A DNA stretch of 64,000 nucleotides from Symsagittifera roscoffensis (Eukaryota; Xenacoelomorpha; Acoela; Convolutidae): contig NC_087066.1 in the NCBI RefSeq assembly GCF_963678635.1, positions 8,399,954-8,463,953 on the forward strand. Reading direction: 5' to 3'. The notes under the pieces were generated by a model. That model had not been told where the DNA came from and did no database searches. It saw only the letters and a program-made list of their open reading frames with translations. Made by a program: the position numbers and the translations under genes. Below, in pieces: positions 32,703-43,800 of the stretch; position 1 is the stretch's first letter; every line of letters starts with the position of its first letter.

Positions 32703-35319
32703 CGTGGGCTAAAAAAATGATTATTTTGAGACTGAAAAGCGGTGGTATGGGGTTGTTCAATAATTTGTTCATATGTATTATCATCTTGTGACTGGTGTGT
32801 CATTATATGTTGGATGGGACTTTGTGATGTGGTGAGTTGAAAATTTGGATTATGTGTGATGGCTAAATTTCGAAAATTTCGTGGGACTAGGGATAGTGGA
32901 TGGTTATTTGGTAGGGGTGGTAATTGTGGTGCCGTTGGCGTTATGTCTACATTGTTATGTTCTTCGTCGTATGTATTTTGTCGTGTTGCTATTTTTGTGT
33001 TATATTCTTTTATTTGTGCGTCTAAAAGAATTTTGTTTATAGATGTAGAAAAGATTCCAAAAAATCCTGCAAAGAGTATGCGTGCTACGCTTGCTTGTCT
33101 GTTTACTTGTGTGTGTATAGCACATGTGTTGTAGATTCCTTTTAAAAGTGAGAAAAGAAATCCAATAAAGTTAAACATTGCGTATAAAATAGTCAATTTT
33201 TCTAAGATGTAGTAGGGCCATCCTAGAAAATCGAGGATCTCATTTTTGAGTGTAACAAAGCTAAAAATGTTAATTGGTGATATATCTTGGGGACGGTATT
33301 TTTCACCGTTTAGATATATATAATCTTTAATGTCTTTAAAATATCCGCTATAGTCTTGCGTGTAGATATCGGCAAATCCTGCGGTTTCTGCAAGTTTGCG
33401 TAAATTTTGGTCTATTGATTGTCTTTGTATAGTGTCCATTTGTGTTAATAATTCTTGGAATTGTTGTGTTCTAATGTGATGTTGAATATCTGATTTTGAA
33501 TAGATTCCTATTGATTGTAAGTCTAAATTTGGGTTTCGAGCAATAGCGCGAATGCTTTCTGGTGAAAATTTTTTGAGTGATTGCATTAATGTGGGATATG
33601 GAGTGAGAAGATAATATTTATTTTCATCAGGGTTTAGTTGTACTACATTGTGGCTGTTTTCTGATCCACATGGGACTGCGGTATCCCAGAAATAGGTTCT
33701 TCGTGAAAGTGTATCCACGAAATGTACTTTATTCTTATAAAAGATAGGGATTCTTTTATAACATCGTTTATCTTCAAAAACGTATAGTGGTGATACTTTT
33801 TTAGTACAAGTATAAAACCATAAGATGTTTCCTTCATAGTCTAAAAAATTTGATCTATTTCCAGATAATAAGTATCCTGCATAGGGTATTTTTAATACTG
33901 CTAGTGCAAGTGATTGTAATATTTGTGTTCGTTCTAATTCGCATAGTTGGTGTAGTGTTTCTAATTCGGAGAGTGACATTTCTTGAAAAATTCGGCTAAT
34001 TGTATAATCTAGTTTCATATCTAAATGAATATCATAGTGGATATTACCGAAATATGTAGTATTCATTAGTGATAATTCTTGTAAGCGTGTGCTTCTGGTG
34101 TCATGGGGTTTTAGATGTCCACCAGGTTGTCCGTTGCTTTTTTCAAAATTAACTGGTATATAGGATGTTCCTTCGTTTAGAGGATGACCTGTGGCATATG
34201 GGTCGATTTTTACTTTTCCAGTGGTCATGTCGAATCCTTTTTCGTATTCAACTAATATTTCAGAGTATTGTGTTCTGTGAAGTGGATTCCTGTATTTACA
34301 TGCAAGTTCTGTTTCTTGATATATTTGAAAACGTGTCAATTTATTTTCTATATTGTCTATGTTTCTAAAATTAGAACTTAGTTTTCGTGATGGATGGACT
34401 TGTTCATATGGAATTGATTGTATAAAATATTTTTCGTGAAATTTTATCATACGAGCGTGTATTTTTGCTACTTGAAATGTTGTACATGTATCTTCGGGGA
34501 ACCAAACAATGGTTGCTTGTGTTCTCGTTGTAGGGTCGCAATAACCTTGATCATTTTTACAAGGTAATCGGATTCCTTGATAGATCATTGTATTATCTGA
34601 TAAATCTCGTGTTAGTTGTATTTTTTCGAGTTGTATTTTCCAATCGAAAAACATTATTTCTTGGTATCCTTTATTTTTTGTGTCTGCTTTGCAGTTTGAT
34701 GGGTCATTTATACCAATGTGTGGTATCCAATGTTTATCGTGTAGGTCATAGGTTAATCGTCCGTGTGCGCCGTTATACGGGTATTTTTCGTCTAGTTTTA
34801 TATGTCCTTGGTGTCTTTCAAGTTGTGATTGATGTACAGAGTCTGAAAAAACTTGAAAGTTAACTAACTTTCTTGCGGAGTTTTTATTTTGTGTGATGTT
34901 TAGTCTAAGTAATTCATTTTTACAATCGTCGGGATTGAGATGTAAAAGACGTTCTATATATTTTTCTGATAGAATGATTCATGGTCAAGTCGGTTTTTGT
35001 TTCCGTTCGAGACTTGTGAACAATGTACTTTCTTTTCGGAAAATGTTGCTGTGAATTTATAACCTGTAACTGTTGTTGCTCGGGCTTTTGAATAGAGTGT
35101 TGCTATTACATCTGTGGTTTCTATAGCTTGTGGTTCTGTTTCACATTGTGATACTTGATTTATTGCATATTTATGTAGTGTTTTTTGTTCATTTTCTTCA
35201 CAATCGTAATGTGTTACTAATAAATCTTGTGGTCCTGTACGAGGAGAAGGGTTTATGTTTTGATTTGAGATTATTAGAAAAAGGAGTTGGAGAAAAATTA
35301 ATAATTTTAGAATATACAT
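32699..35319 (-). CDS. ORF5: envelope-like membrane glycoprotein, frame broken once
   Basis: Likely surface and entry glycoprotein of the element. The ATG at 35319 begins a typical signal peptide (MYILKLLIFLQLLFLIIS). About 120 residues follow in the first frame to a TAG at 34956-34954. The rest continues in the -1 frame, already open by 34978, to the TGA at 32699, about 760 more residues. The ectodomain is Cys-rich, with blocks such as WFPEDTCTTF, FYTCTKKVSPLYVFEDKRCY and KRIPIFYKNKVHFVDTLSRR. A strong hydrophobic helix (YYILEKLTILYAMFNFIGFL, about 33215-33130) and a second one (VARILFAGFFGIFSTSINKI, about 33090-33025) precede a polar tail of about 110 residues. The layout and the spacing of the Cys/FVD blocks recall chuvirus-type glycoproteins rather than the baculovirus-F-like Env of insect errantiviruses; this is recognition from family pattern, not a search. 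No furin site is obvious. Confidence 0.75.
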
Positions 35320-36440
35320 GTGTATGATAATCCTGAGTATGGATTATAAAATGTAATGTAGCCAATTGTGTTTTTGGTATATCTGTCGTATTTGTATATT
35401 ACTTCAGTAGTTATAAACGGTGGTGGTAGTGATTGAGCTGTTATGTTAGGTGGGTTTAATGGGTAGGGATGTTGGGTAATATTATTTAACTTAACTGTGA
35501 TTTCAAACTTTAATTGTAAACTGTTTTGTTGGAGTATTTGAATATTGTGATCACGGATATCGTTGTGAATATCTTGGCGATATTGTAATCTATTAAGTGC
35601 CCAGTTATGAAGGCGGTTACTTTCTTGATGTTGTCCAAATAATGGTGGAGGTGCTGTAAATGTATTCCAATCTAGTCTTAAAGGAATATTTATTGATGAT
35701 TGTTCTCGATATCTGGCGTCGAGATTATTTGGAAAATTTAAGTTAAAAGGTGGTGGTGAAATCTGGCTTATTGATGGTGTTGATGGTAGTGATAATGTTT
35801 CTGGTAGTGATGAGGATGTTGTTGTATCCGTAGAAATATCTATTGGGTCATTGACTAAATTTAATTCACCTTGTGTAAATGAATGTGTTGTCCAATATGG
35901 TAGTCGTGATGCTTGGTTTGGGGGGTTAAAGGGATTTTCACGTATTTGTTCAGATGTTGGTGTTGAACCTAAGTAATCTGATGGTAGGCTTGAGGTGCTA
36001 CGTTGTGAAAGAAGCGTAGGGGTTTCTGGGAATATACCAATGGGGTTTTCTGGAGTGTTTTGTGATGGGGATTGAGGTATATCAAAATGAACTCGGGGAG
36101 TTTGAAAATTTCTGTTTCGTCGAGGATGTATAATTTGTCTATTTATTTCGACTGTATTTTGGTTTTGACTAGGATTTCTTATTCTACTTAGTTCTTGTGG
36201 TAGTGTTGGGTATAGGTTATATGTTGGTTCGCTTAGAGGTGCTTGTCGTTGAACTGGTTCTAGTGGTTCTGATAAACGAGCGTGTCGTTCTTCAAAAGTG
36301 TATGGATTGTCTTGAAAAGAAATTCGTGTAGATGTTTGAGGATTTTGAGTAATTGAAGATGGTGTTGGGTTATCTTGGGATGATGTCGGTGAAGACTGAC
36401 TTTGTGACTGTTGGGTAGCAATTTTTGATGGTTTTTTGAA
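35307..36440 (-). CDS. ORF4: ATG-less 377-codon Pro/Ser-rich ORF
   Basis: On the minus strand a frame opens directly after TAATAA (36446-36441) and stays open for 377 codons to TAA at 35309-35307. I found no ATG anywhere in it. The first 220 or so residues are Pro/Ser/Thr/Gln-rich (for example NPPNQASRLPYW); the last 110 look folded (LQLKFEITVKLNNIT, ITTEVIYKYDRYTKN). Its end overlaps the env start by 13 nt (ATGTATATTCTAA). Random AT-rich DNA would not stay open this long, so it is probably coding. Expression needs splicing, a non-AUG start or read-through. CTCACTAA (about 36455) followed by TGCTACCCAACAG (about 36410) looks like a branch point and acceptor, which would supply an upstream AUG. 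Function unknown. Confidence 0.7.
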   Translation of the reverse strand, partial: FKKPSKIATQQSQSQSSPTSSQDNPTPSSITQNPQTSTRISFQDNPYTFEERHARLSEPLEPVQRQAPLSEPTYNLYPTLPQELSRIRNPSQNQNTVEINRQIIHPRRNRNFQTPRVHFDIPQSPSQNTPENPIGIFPETPTLLSQRSTSSLPSDYLGSTPTSEQIRENPFNPPNQASRLPYWTTHSFTQGELNLVNDPIDISTDTTTSSSLPETLSLPSTPSISQISPPPFNLNFPNNLDARYREQSSINIPLRLDWNTFTAPPPLFGQHQESNRLHNWALNRLQYRQDIHNDIRDHNIQILQQNSLQLKFEITVKLNNITQHPYPLNPPNITAQSLPPPFITTEVIYKYDRYTKNTIGYITFYNPYSGLSYTCIF

Positions 36441-36448
36441 TTATTACT

Positions 36449-36637
36449 TTAGTGAGAAATTTTGTGTTTATTATAATATTCTTCCAAAAAAAGAATTAGA
36501 AGGATTGTTGCTAGGGCAAATGTGAAGATTGCTTTCTTTATACATTTACATATTGTCAAAATGAGGGATGATAAGAATGCTATGAAAATTACAAACAATA
36601 AAAAAATATCAGTTCTACTGAAAATTTTTCGTATCAT
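36449..36637 (-). CDS. 62-aa two-helix membrane ORF
   Basis: ATG-initiated small ORF between pol and ORF4. Residues 11-31 (DIFLLFVIFIAFLSSLILTI) and 36-52 (AIFTFALATILLILFLE) are two hydrophobic segments separated by a short CKCIKK basic turn, so a hairpin membrane protein is predicted. Size and layout are like small viral ion-channel or membrane-remodelling proteins, but there is no specific motif. Its stop lies 8 nt before ORF4 opens, and ORF4's own frame is closed in that interval. Confidence 0.5.
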   Translation of the reverse strand: MIRKIFSRTDIFLLFVIFIAFLSSLILTICKCIKKAIFTFALATILLILFLEEYYNKHKISH

Positions 36638-37462
36638 TTAGACAAGTTGTATAAATCGTACCTGTGGATATAATCAAGGGTTTTGGAAAGTTGGAGGAAT
36701 AGTTCGAGTATGGTGTAGAAAATTAAAAAAATGTTACAAAAAATGATTAGGATTATTAGAAAAGATTCAAGTATATCAAAAAGAAATATTATAAAGGTTT
36801 CAAATATTGTAAAAAAAGTTTAAGATTTATGAGTATTTGAGTAACTGATTGAGAGAAGAGCATTTAAGAAATGATCTCTTGGTCGAATATTTTTTGCTGT
36901 TTGAGGCGATTTTCAAGTGTGGTCGGATTATTTATTAGTTTTTTGACAAGTGGGTTGAGTTTTGTAAAAAATTGTTGGGGGCAATTTTCATGGTGATTGG
37001 GAGGTCGTCTTTTTCTTTATTTTTGTTTGTCAAATGATCCGGGGTATGGTGAGATTTTTATACTTTAGGCTAATTAAAATGTTCATTTTGTTACTTTAGG
37101 CTAAGTTAACAAATTTGCTTTGGGGGTATTCGTGGTCTGAGTTGGGGAAATATTGTTGATCTTTGGGTTATTAGATAAGGGAGGGGTACGGTATTATGGT
37201 GATATTTATTTTAGTTGTCAAGTTGGAGTGGTTTGCTTATTTTTGACCTGGAGGTCGTAAAGTTATAGTTATAGATGTGCCTGGAGTTCTATATTATTCG
37301 TCTAATTGGTCTTAGTTTGAGTTAGAGAAAGTGACGGATTGGATGAATCCTATTGGTCTATTTTGAACTAGAATTATTGCGTACTTGTCAGCATGTTATT
37401 TTGAAAAATGTAAATGAAAAATGTTTCAGAGGTTTCAAGATTGTGAAGTATAATGTTTAAAA
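36638..37462 (-). other. Untranslated stretch between pol and the small membrane ORF
   Basis: About 820 bp with no sense ORF of note. It may hold cis signals such as splice sites for the downstream ORFs. Confidence 0.45.
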
Positions 37463-37864
37463 TTACTTTTGAAATTCCACTTTCTTTAAAATTTTAGATT
37501 GGGGGATGAATATTTTATAGTTTTTACGTGGTTGATTTCGGAGTCTTGTTGTTTTTCTATTTTCTGATTTGTCGATTTGTTCTTGAGGTATTATTTGTTC
37601 GGTCATTTTTCTATTTTTTCTTTGTTTTGGGGATTCTTTATGGTTTTGTGTATTGTTTTTGGTGGCGGTTGGTTTTGTGTTTTGATTTTCGGTGGGGTTA
37701 TCATTTTGTTCTGTGTTTTTCAGATGTGGTTCATTTTGAATGATTTTTAATCCTGTGAAAGAATATAATTGAGTTAATTCGCGGAGTGCGTATTCTTTTG
37801 GGTAATAAGGTAATAGGTTGTTTCGATGTAGAACGATTTCTTTTTTGTTTGAGTCGGTAATTTT
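37463..37864 (-). CDS. C-terminal extension of pol beyond an in-frame TAA
   Basis: After the TAA at 37867-37865 the same frame continues for 133 codons to a TAA at 37465-37463. It reads KITDSNKKEIVLHRNNLLPY directly after the stop, the usual continuation of the integrase C-terminal region of gypsy-type elements (GPYQII, then HRNxLxPY). A Lys/Asn/Gln-rich tail follows. The stop therefore seems to replace a sense codon, or it is read through. Confidence 0.65.
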   Translation of the reverse strand, partial: KITDSNKKEIVLHRNNLLPYYPKEYALRELTQLYSFTGLKIIQNEPHLKNTEQNDNPTENQNTKPTATKNNTQNHKESPKQRKNRKMTEQIIPQEQIDKSENRKTTRLRNQPRKNYKIFIPQSKILKKVEFQK

Positions 37865-40800
37865 TTATGTGACATCAGTGGGTTTTGCAATTATTTGGTA
37901 TGGTCCTTTTCGAAGGGGTTGTAATTTTTTAGAAATTCCTTTTTCAGTATTAAAATTAGGTATTAAAACAAATGTTCCAATTTTTAAATCGGAGGCTGGT
38001 GTAAAACGTGAATTGATTTGTTCATTAATGTTTTGTCTTTGTAATAACTTTTTTGTTATTTTTTGATAAATTTCATTGTGTTTTTTATCTCTGTTTAAAA
38101 TCCATTCGGTGTGTGTACCGGAGGCTAGTTTAAGAATTTGTGGGTGATGAAAATGATCTTCATCGTGTGTATGTAAAGGTAGGTTATAACAAATTGAGTC
38201 TTTATTTGGTTGACAATAACCTTGTGCGTTTTTATGAGAATTTGCTGTAAACATTATTGGTTTGCGTGGCTTTTGGTTAAAAACCATTTCATATGGTGAC
38301 ATTCCTAAAGTTGTCGTGATTTGTGAATTATATGCTAAGGGAAATAATTTTACATCTGCTGACCATTCGGTATATTTTGTATCATTTCCGTTGATGATAC
38401 ATCTAAGATATTCTTGTAATGAACGGTTCATACCTTCGACTAAGCCGTTTGTCCAAGGTGCATGAGATGTACGTGGTTTGTGTTTAATGTTATATAAATG
38501 ACATAGTGTGATAATTTCATTATTTATGAATTCTGTACCGTTGTCTGTAACTAAAATTTCTGGTAGTCCGAATTTTGCTATCCAGTGTTCATAGAGTGTT
38601 GTGTAAGCGTAATAAGCGTTACAATGTGGTACTGGGTTAATTGCTACATAATGTGTAAATGCGTCAACAATTACCATAATGTAGGAGTTTCCTTCGGATG
38701 AGGGTGAAATTGGTCCTTTGGTATCAAATGAGATACGATGATTAAAGTACAAACTTTGTCCTTTAAAATCTTGTTTTTGTGCTATTTGTTTTTGATTTGG
38801 GTAAGGTTTATTTAGTTGACATACTATACAATCATTGCATAGTACTTTTATCCAAATTGGTGCATTTGGGAAGTAAAAATTTTGTATAAAATTTGAATAT
38901 GTTTTTTCTGATCCAGAGTGTCCTTTAATATTTTGCGTATGTGAAATATTAAAAGCTATAAGAATCATACTTAAAGGGAGACATGGAACTGTAGATTCAT
39001 TCAGGTTATACTCTAAAAGTTCTGTATTTTCGTTAATTGTTGTATTATTGAATTTTCGAAAATATCGGAGGAGTGTTTTATTTCCTAAAATAGTTGTATC
39101 TGCCTTGACGGGTTTAGTTTTATATTTGTGCCATGATTTTAGTTGTCTAATTATCGGGTCAAGATTTTGATATTGTTTCAGTGTTGAAATTGTAATTGTT
39201 TCTGTTGGAGGGAGAAAAATGTTTTCAATTTCGAATTTAGATAAGGGTATTGTATCAAGTGGGTCGTGAAGGTCAAAAACTTGATTTATTGTGTATTTTG
39301 AATCATTTGTTTGTGGTCCTGATAAATTTATTTTATCAGTTAAATCTTCTTTTTCAATTAGTGGAAAATTGTCTTTTTTAGGCGGGTGTTGTTTTGTTCG
39401 TTTTTGTTGGGTGTTATTTTTTATCCATTGAGAATATGGGATTGGTTTGAAAGTTGATGTTCCGAGTAAATCAACTTCATAATGATTATTTTGACAATCT
39501 AAATAAAGTGGGAAATGTTGTAAACTATTTATTTGTGATTGTTCAATATCAGTTTTTACTGCATATTTGCATTCCAATCGGGGTGATGTTTCGTTTTCTG
39601 CAAGGTAGAATTTTATATTTTTGGGTATTTCAACTGTGGTTTTACGTGTAAGTAATTCAGGTGGCGTATTTCGACTTAAGTTGTCTGGTAATGCAAGATT
39701 TTTTCCTGCAGTCCAAACTATATGTAAGTTTGGAAATTTCATTAGAATTAGTTGAAATCTGTAAACTCGGTGGTTTGGGTTAGATTTTTGTGTAAAGAGA
39801 AAGATGATTGGTTTATGGTCTGTGAATAGAACTGTTGGATGTTTTGATCCAAGTATCAGAAATTCATATTCTGTCAGTGTATATATTATGGCTGTACATT
39901 CTCTCATTAGAGTTGAGAGTCGTAGCTCTGCTTGAGTGAATAATCGAGAATTTGCTGATATGAGGTTCATTTTATTTGTACCATTATGTGATTGTAATAG
40001 TGCTGCACCGATGCCAAAGTTCGAAGCATCGCACATTGCATAAAATGGTTGATTTGAATCTGGAATTGCGTTTGAAATTTGTTCAGTTAAAAGTTTCTTT
40101 ATTTCTTCAAATCGTGTTTGATGTTCTGTGTTCCATTCAAAATTATTTTGTTGTCTAAGGATGTTATAAAATGGTCGTAGATATAATTGCATTTTATAAA
40201 CATATTTACTTAAAAAGTTTAACATTCCAAGAAATTCTTGGATTTTCTTTTTATTTGTTGGTGGTTGAAGTTTTTGAATAGCGTCAATGCGTGATTTCAA
40301 TGGAGTGATTGTTTTTCTTTCTATATTATGTCCTAAGAATTTAACTCTTGTCAAAAAGAAGTGTGATTTATCGGGGGCGGCCTTCAGATTTTCGTTCTGA
40401 AGTATTTGGTGATATTTTTCTAAAACATTGAACATCTCGTCTTTTGTTTGTGATTGCATAAAAACATCGTCTAAATAGGTGATTGCGTTTTTCTTGAGTA
40501 TTAGTGGTCTAAAAATTTTGCTCATAAAAGCTGAAAATGCTGCTGGTCCTATGGATATTCCATAGAATAAGCGGTTGAATTCATATTGTTGGTTTCCGAT
40601 AACAAATTGTGTTAAACGTCGTGATTGTTCATCTAGTGGCATTTGATTGTATGCACTATTCATATCGGCGGTTGTAAAGTATTTGCCGTTTATTTTTGTT
40701 AAAATAACTTGTATTGGTTCAATGGGCCAATTACATTTTGATTCATCTATAAGTGAATTGAGGTATCTAGCATCGAGAACGATTTTTAATGATTCTCCTT

Positions 40801-43800
40801 TAGCTAGAATGATAACAGGGTTGATAAATGTGTTGCCTTTTGGTTGTTCTTCTTTATTAACTGGTGATATAATGTTGTATTGTTCTAAAATATCGAGTAA
40901 TCTGTTCACTTTATCATGTAAGTGAATTGGTACTTTACTTGCTCTCTGTTTTTTGAAAACTGCGTCTGGTTTTAACGGGAGATGTAGTGATGAACTGATT
41001 TTTCCAACATCGAATTTTGATGTTGCATAGACTGATGAATATTCAATTAGCTGTTTCGCTAACTTTTCGAATTCGTCTTGTGTTATTTGTGAATGTTGGA
41101 AATTAAACATTGTTAAAAATTTCTGTTGGTCCTCTGTGTAGTTACTTATGTTGAATGTAGGTTTGAAATATGGAGTTTTTGTGAAATAATCCGTATTTCT
41201 GTTTTCGTTACTTATTATATTATTTATAGATAATTCTTCATTAAGAATTGTAGATTGGCAAATATCTAGTAATTGGAGTATATTATTTACGCGATAGGCT
41301 TTTTCGTGTATTGGTGATATTGTAGCGTTGGTTTCACAATATCCTAAAAGTCCTAAAGGTAATGTTACTTGGTAAGGTGTGTTGTTATAGACATGTAAGG
41401 AAATGATATCTGAATTCGAATTTTTCAAATATTTTATGGATGAGATTGTGATTTTGAAAAATTTGTGAATAGGTTTGAATTCAAATTCTGACATATAAAA
41501 TTTTTGTTTGTTTTGTTCTTTATCATATTGGTGAACTTGTTTGATTGAAAAATTATAGATATTTCCTGATAGTGGTTTTAGGTGTTTCCTTTGTTGGTTA
41601 AATATCGGGTAGAATTTTGAAAAGAATGGTGGTTGTTTATTTAATCTTTGAAAAAATGTTAAGGATGTTTCTTTTGTTTTTGTATATTTATCTTTGATTA
41701 ATATTTTACTATTTAGGATGTTAATTGTTGGTATATACTTCGAAATAAATGGTATTCCAATGATATTATATTTAATGTCAGTGATATGGAATATTTGTTT
41801 AAATGGCTTATTTAAAATTTTGCTTTGTTCCATTGTTCTGGTGGGGAGGAGAAATAATTGGATTTTTCCGTAGTTTATCAATGTTGATCCTTGTGCTGTT
41901 GCTAACTTACTGGAGGTTTCAAGAGGTGTTAGTTTTGGGTGTAAAGTTTTTATTTCATTCCATGTGGGGATGTTTATTATGTTTGATTCTGCTCCTGAAT
42001 CAATTAAAAAATCTATTTCAAGGTCTGGTGGTTGAAATTCTTTATTTCTTGGGCTTTCTAAGAGAAATGGTATTGTCCAAATTTTTTCTTTGGGTTGTTC
42101 TTTTTGTATATTTTGATAAATGTGGTTTGTATTCAAGCATTTTGTTTTGATATTTTTATTGGTTTGATTTGTAGTGTTAATCTCATTTGTTTCTTGTGTC
42201 GTTGGTGTGGAATTTATGGGTGTAGTGTAATAATTTTGAAGAAATTCTGATTGATTTTCATATATGTGTGATGAAAAGGGTTGTTCATATATGACAGATT
42301 CATAGTCATTTTCGACTTTTATCATATTGATAGAAAGAGTGTTTTCAGTATCACTTTCTGAATCTGATGATGTACAGTTTATTTGATTGAGTTGTAACGT
42401 ATCAGTTACTGTGTCATCAATACCTGGAGGGTCTGATGTTGTTTCTGGATTAGACTGTACTTGATTGATTTGTCTTTGATGTTTAGGTGTACTACTTCTG
42501 TGGCGATTATTAGAATTATTATAGTTATTATTATTCCGGTGTGGTGATTGGGAATAATTTCTATAACGATTATTATAACTTGAGTGTCGAGTTTGTGAAT
42601 TATTTCGCGATCTGTTTTGGTAATTATTATTTGGTCTGTTATAGTTCGATCTATTATATGAGTTATTCCTTGATTGATTGTTCGGGTAATTCTGGTTTCG
42701 GTTGTTTGAATAACTTCTATTTCGATTATAGGAGTAGTTTCTATTCCTATTGTATGATGAATTTCGTGATTGGTTGTTTGGATAGTAGTTATTTCTTGAT
42801 TGGGAATTAGATCTAGAAACAAATCGTTGTGTATTTGAATTTGATCTGGAGTAGTTATTTCGACTATTTGGTCTATTGTAGTGATTTTGTGATGAATTAT
42901 TCGTGTTTCTTCGTTCTGGTGATCTTCCTCTATAACTTGAGTTATATGGTGATTGATTTCTTGTATAATTTGTATTGTTCGGGAGTGGTTTTCCTGAACT
43001 GTTGTTGCTGTAGACTGTTTTGTTCGGTAGATTTTGATCTTTTTTCATGTATTGATAGAATGATTTATTTGGTTCTTTATATTTTTGAGGTTTATTTTGA
43101 TTGTCTTGCTGTTTTTGTCTACATTCGGAAATACTATGTCCGTATCGTCGGCAATAATTACACCATTTTTTGAAAGATGGTTTGCCTTTAAAGTTTGGGT
43201 TCTTTTCGTAAATATTGAGTATTTCAGTGATTTTTTCAACGAGGTCTGTCTCTGATTCCTGTATATTATTAATATTAGTGGGAGTCGTTTCAATTCTGTT
43301 AACGTATTGTAATTTCAGATTTTCCGTTTCTTCTAGTTTCATCGTGATTTCTGCTTGTTCTAATTTGTCTACTAGTTTTCGAAAATCTAAATCGGGTTCT
43401 CGAATTGAAGAAGGATGGGATGCTCTCTTTTTTATTGCTATTTTCCTTAATTGTGGTGTTAAGGTCATCATTAAGATTTCTGTCATCTTTGTGTTTTTAT
43501 AGTCATGTGTATTTAATGAATATGCTTTTCGAACTAGTGTTTCGATTTGTACTGCTATTTGCTTGATGGTTTCGTTTGGTAATCTGCGAATTTCATTACA
43601 TAAAACTCTTTGTTGTTGTTTGTTTCTTTCGGAGTCAAACATTTTTGAAAATTCCTGTGTAAATCTTTTCCAATTTGATTTTATTTCTAGAGGTAGTACT
43701 GAAAACCATTTTTGGGCTGCGCCATCTAAGGTTGTTTGTATTAACGCTGTGCGTCGATGTATCCAATTTTGATGTAGTGGCGTATTAATTGGTTCAGGTC

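Noticed and set aside
42406-42822. 138-aa Ile/Thr-rich ORF on the minus strand and complementary plus-strand ORFs
   Set aside because: They overlap the Asn/Arg/Ser tract of Gag in other frames; shadows of the repetitive codons.
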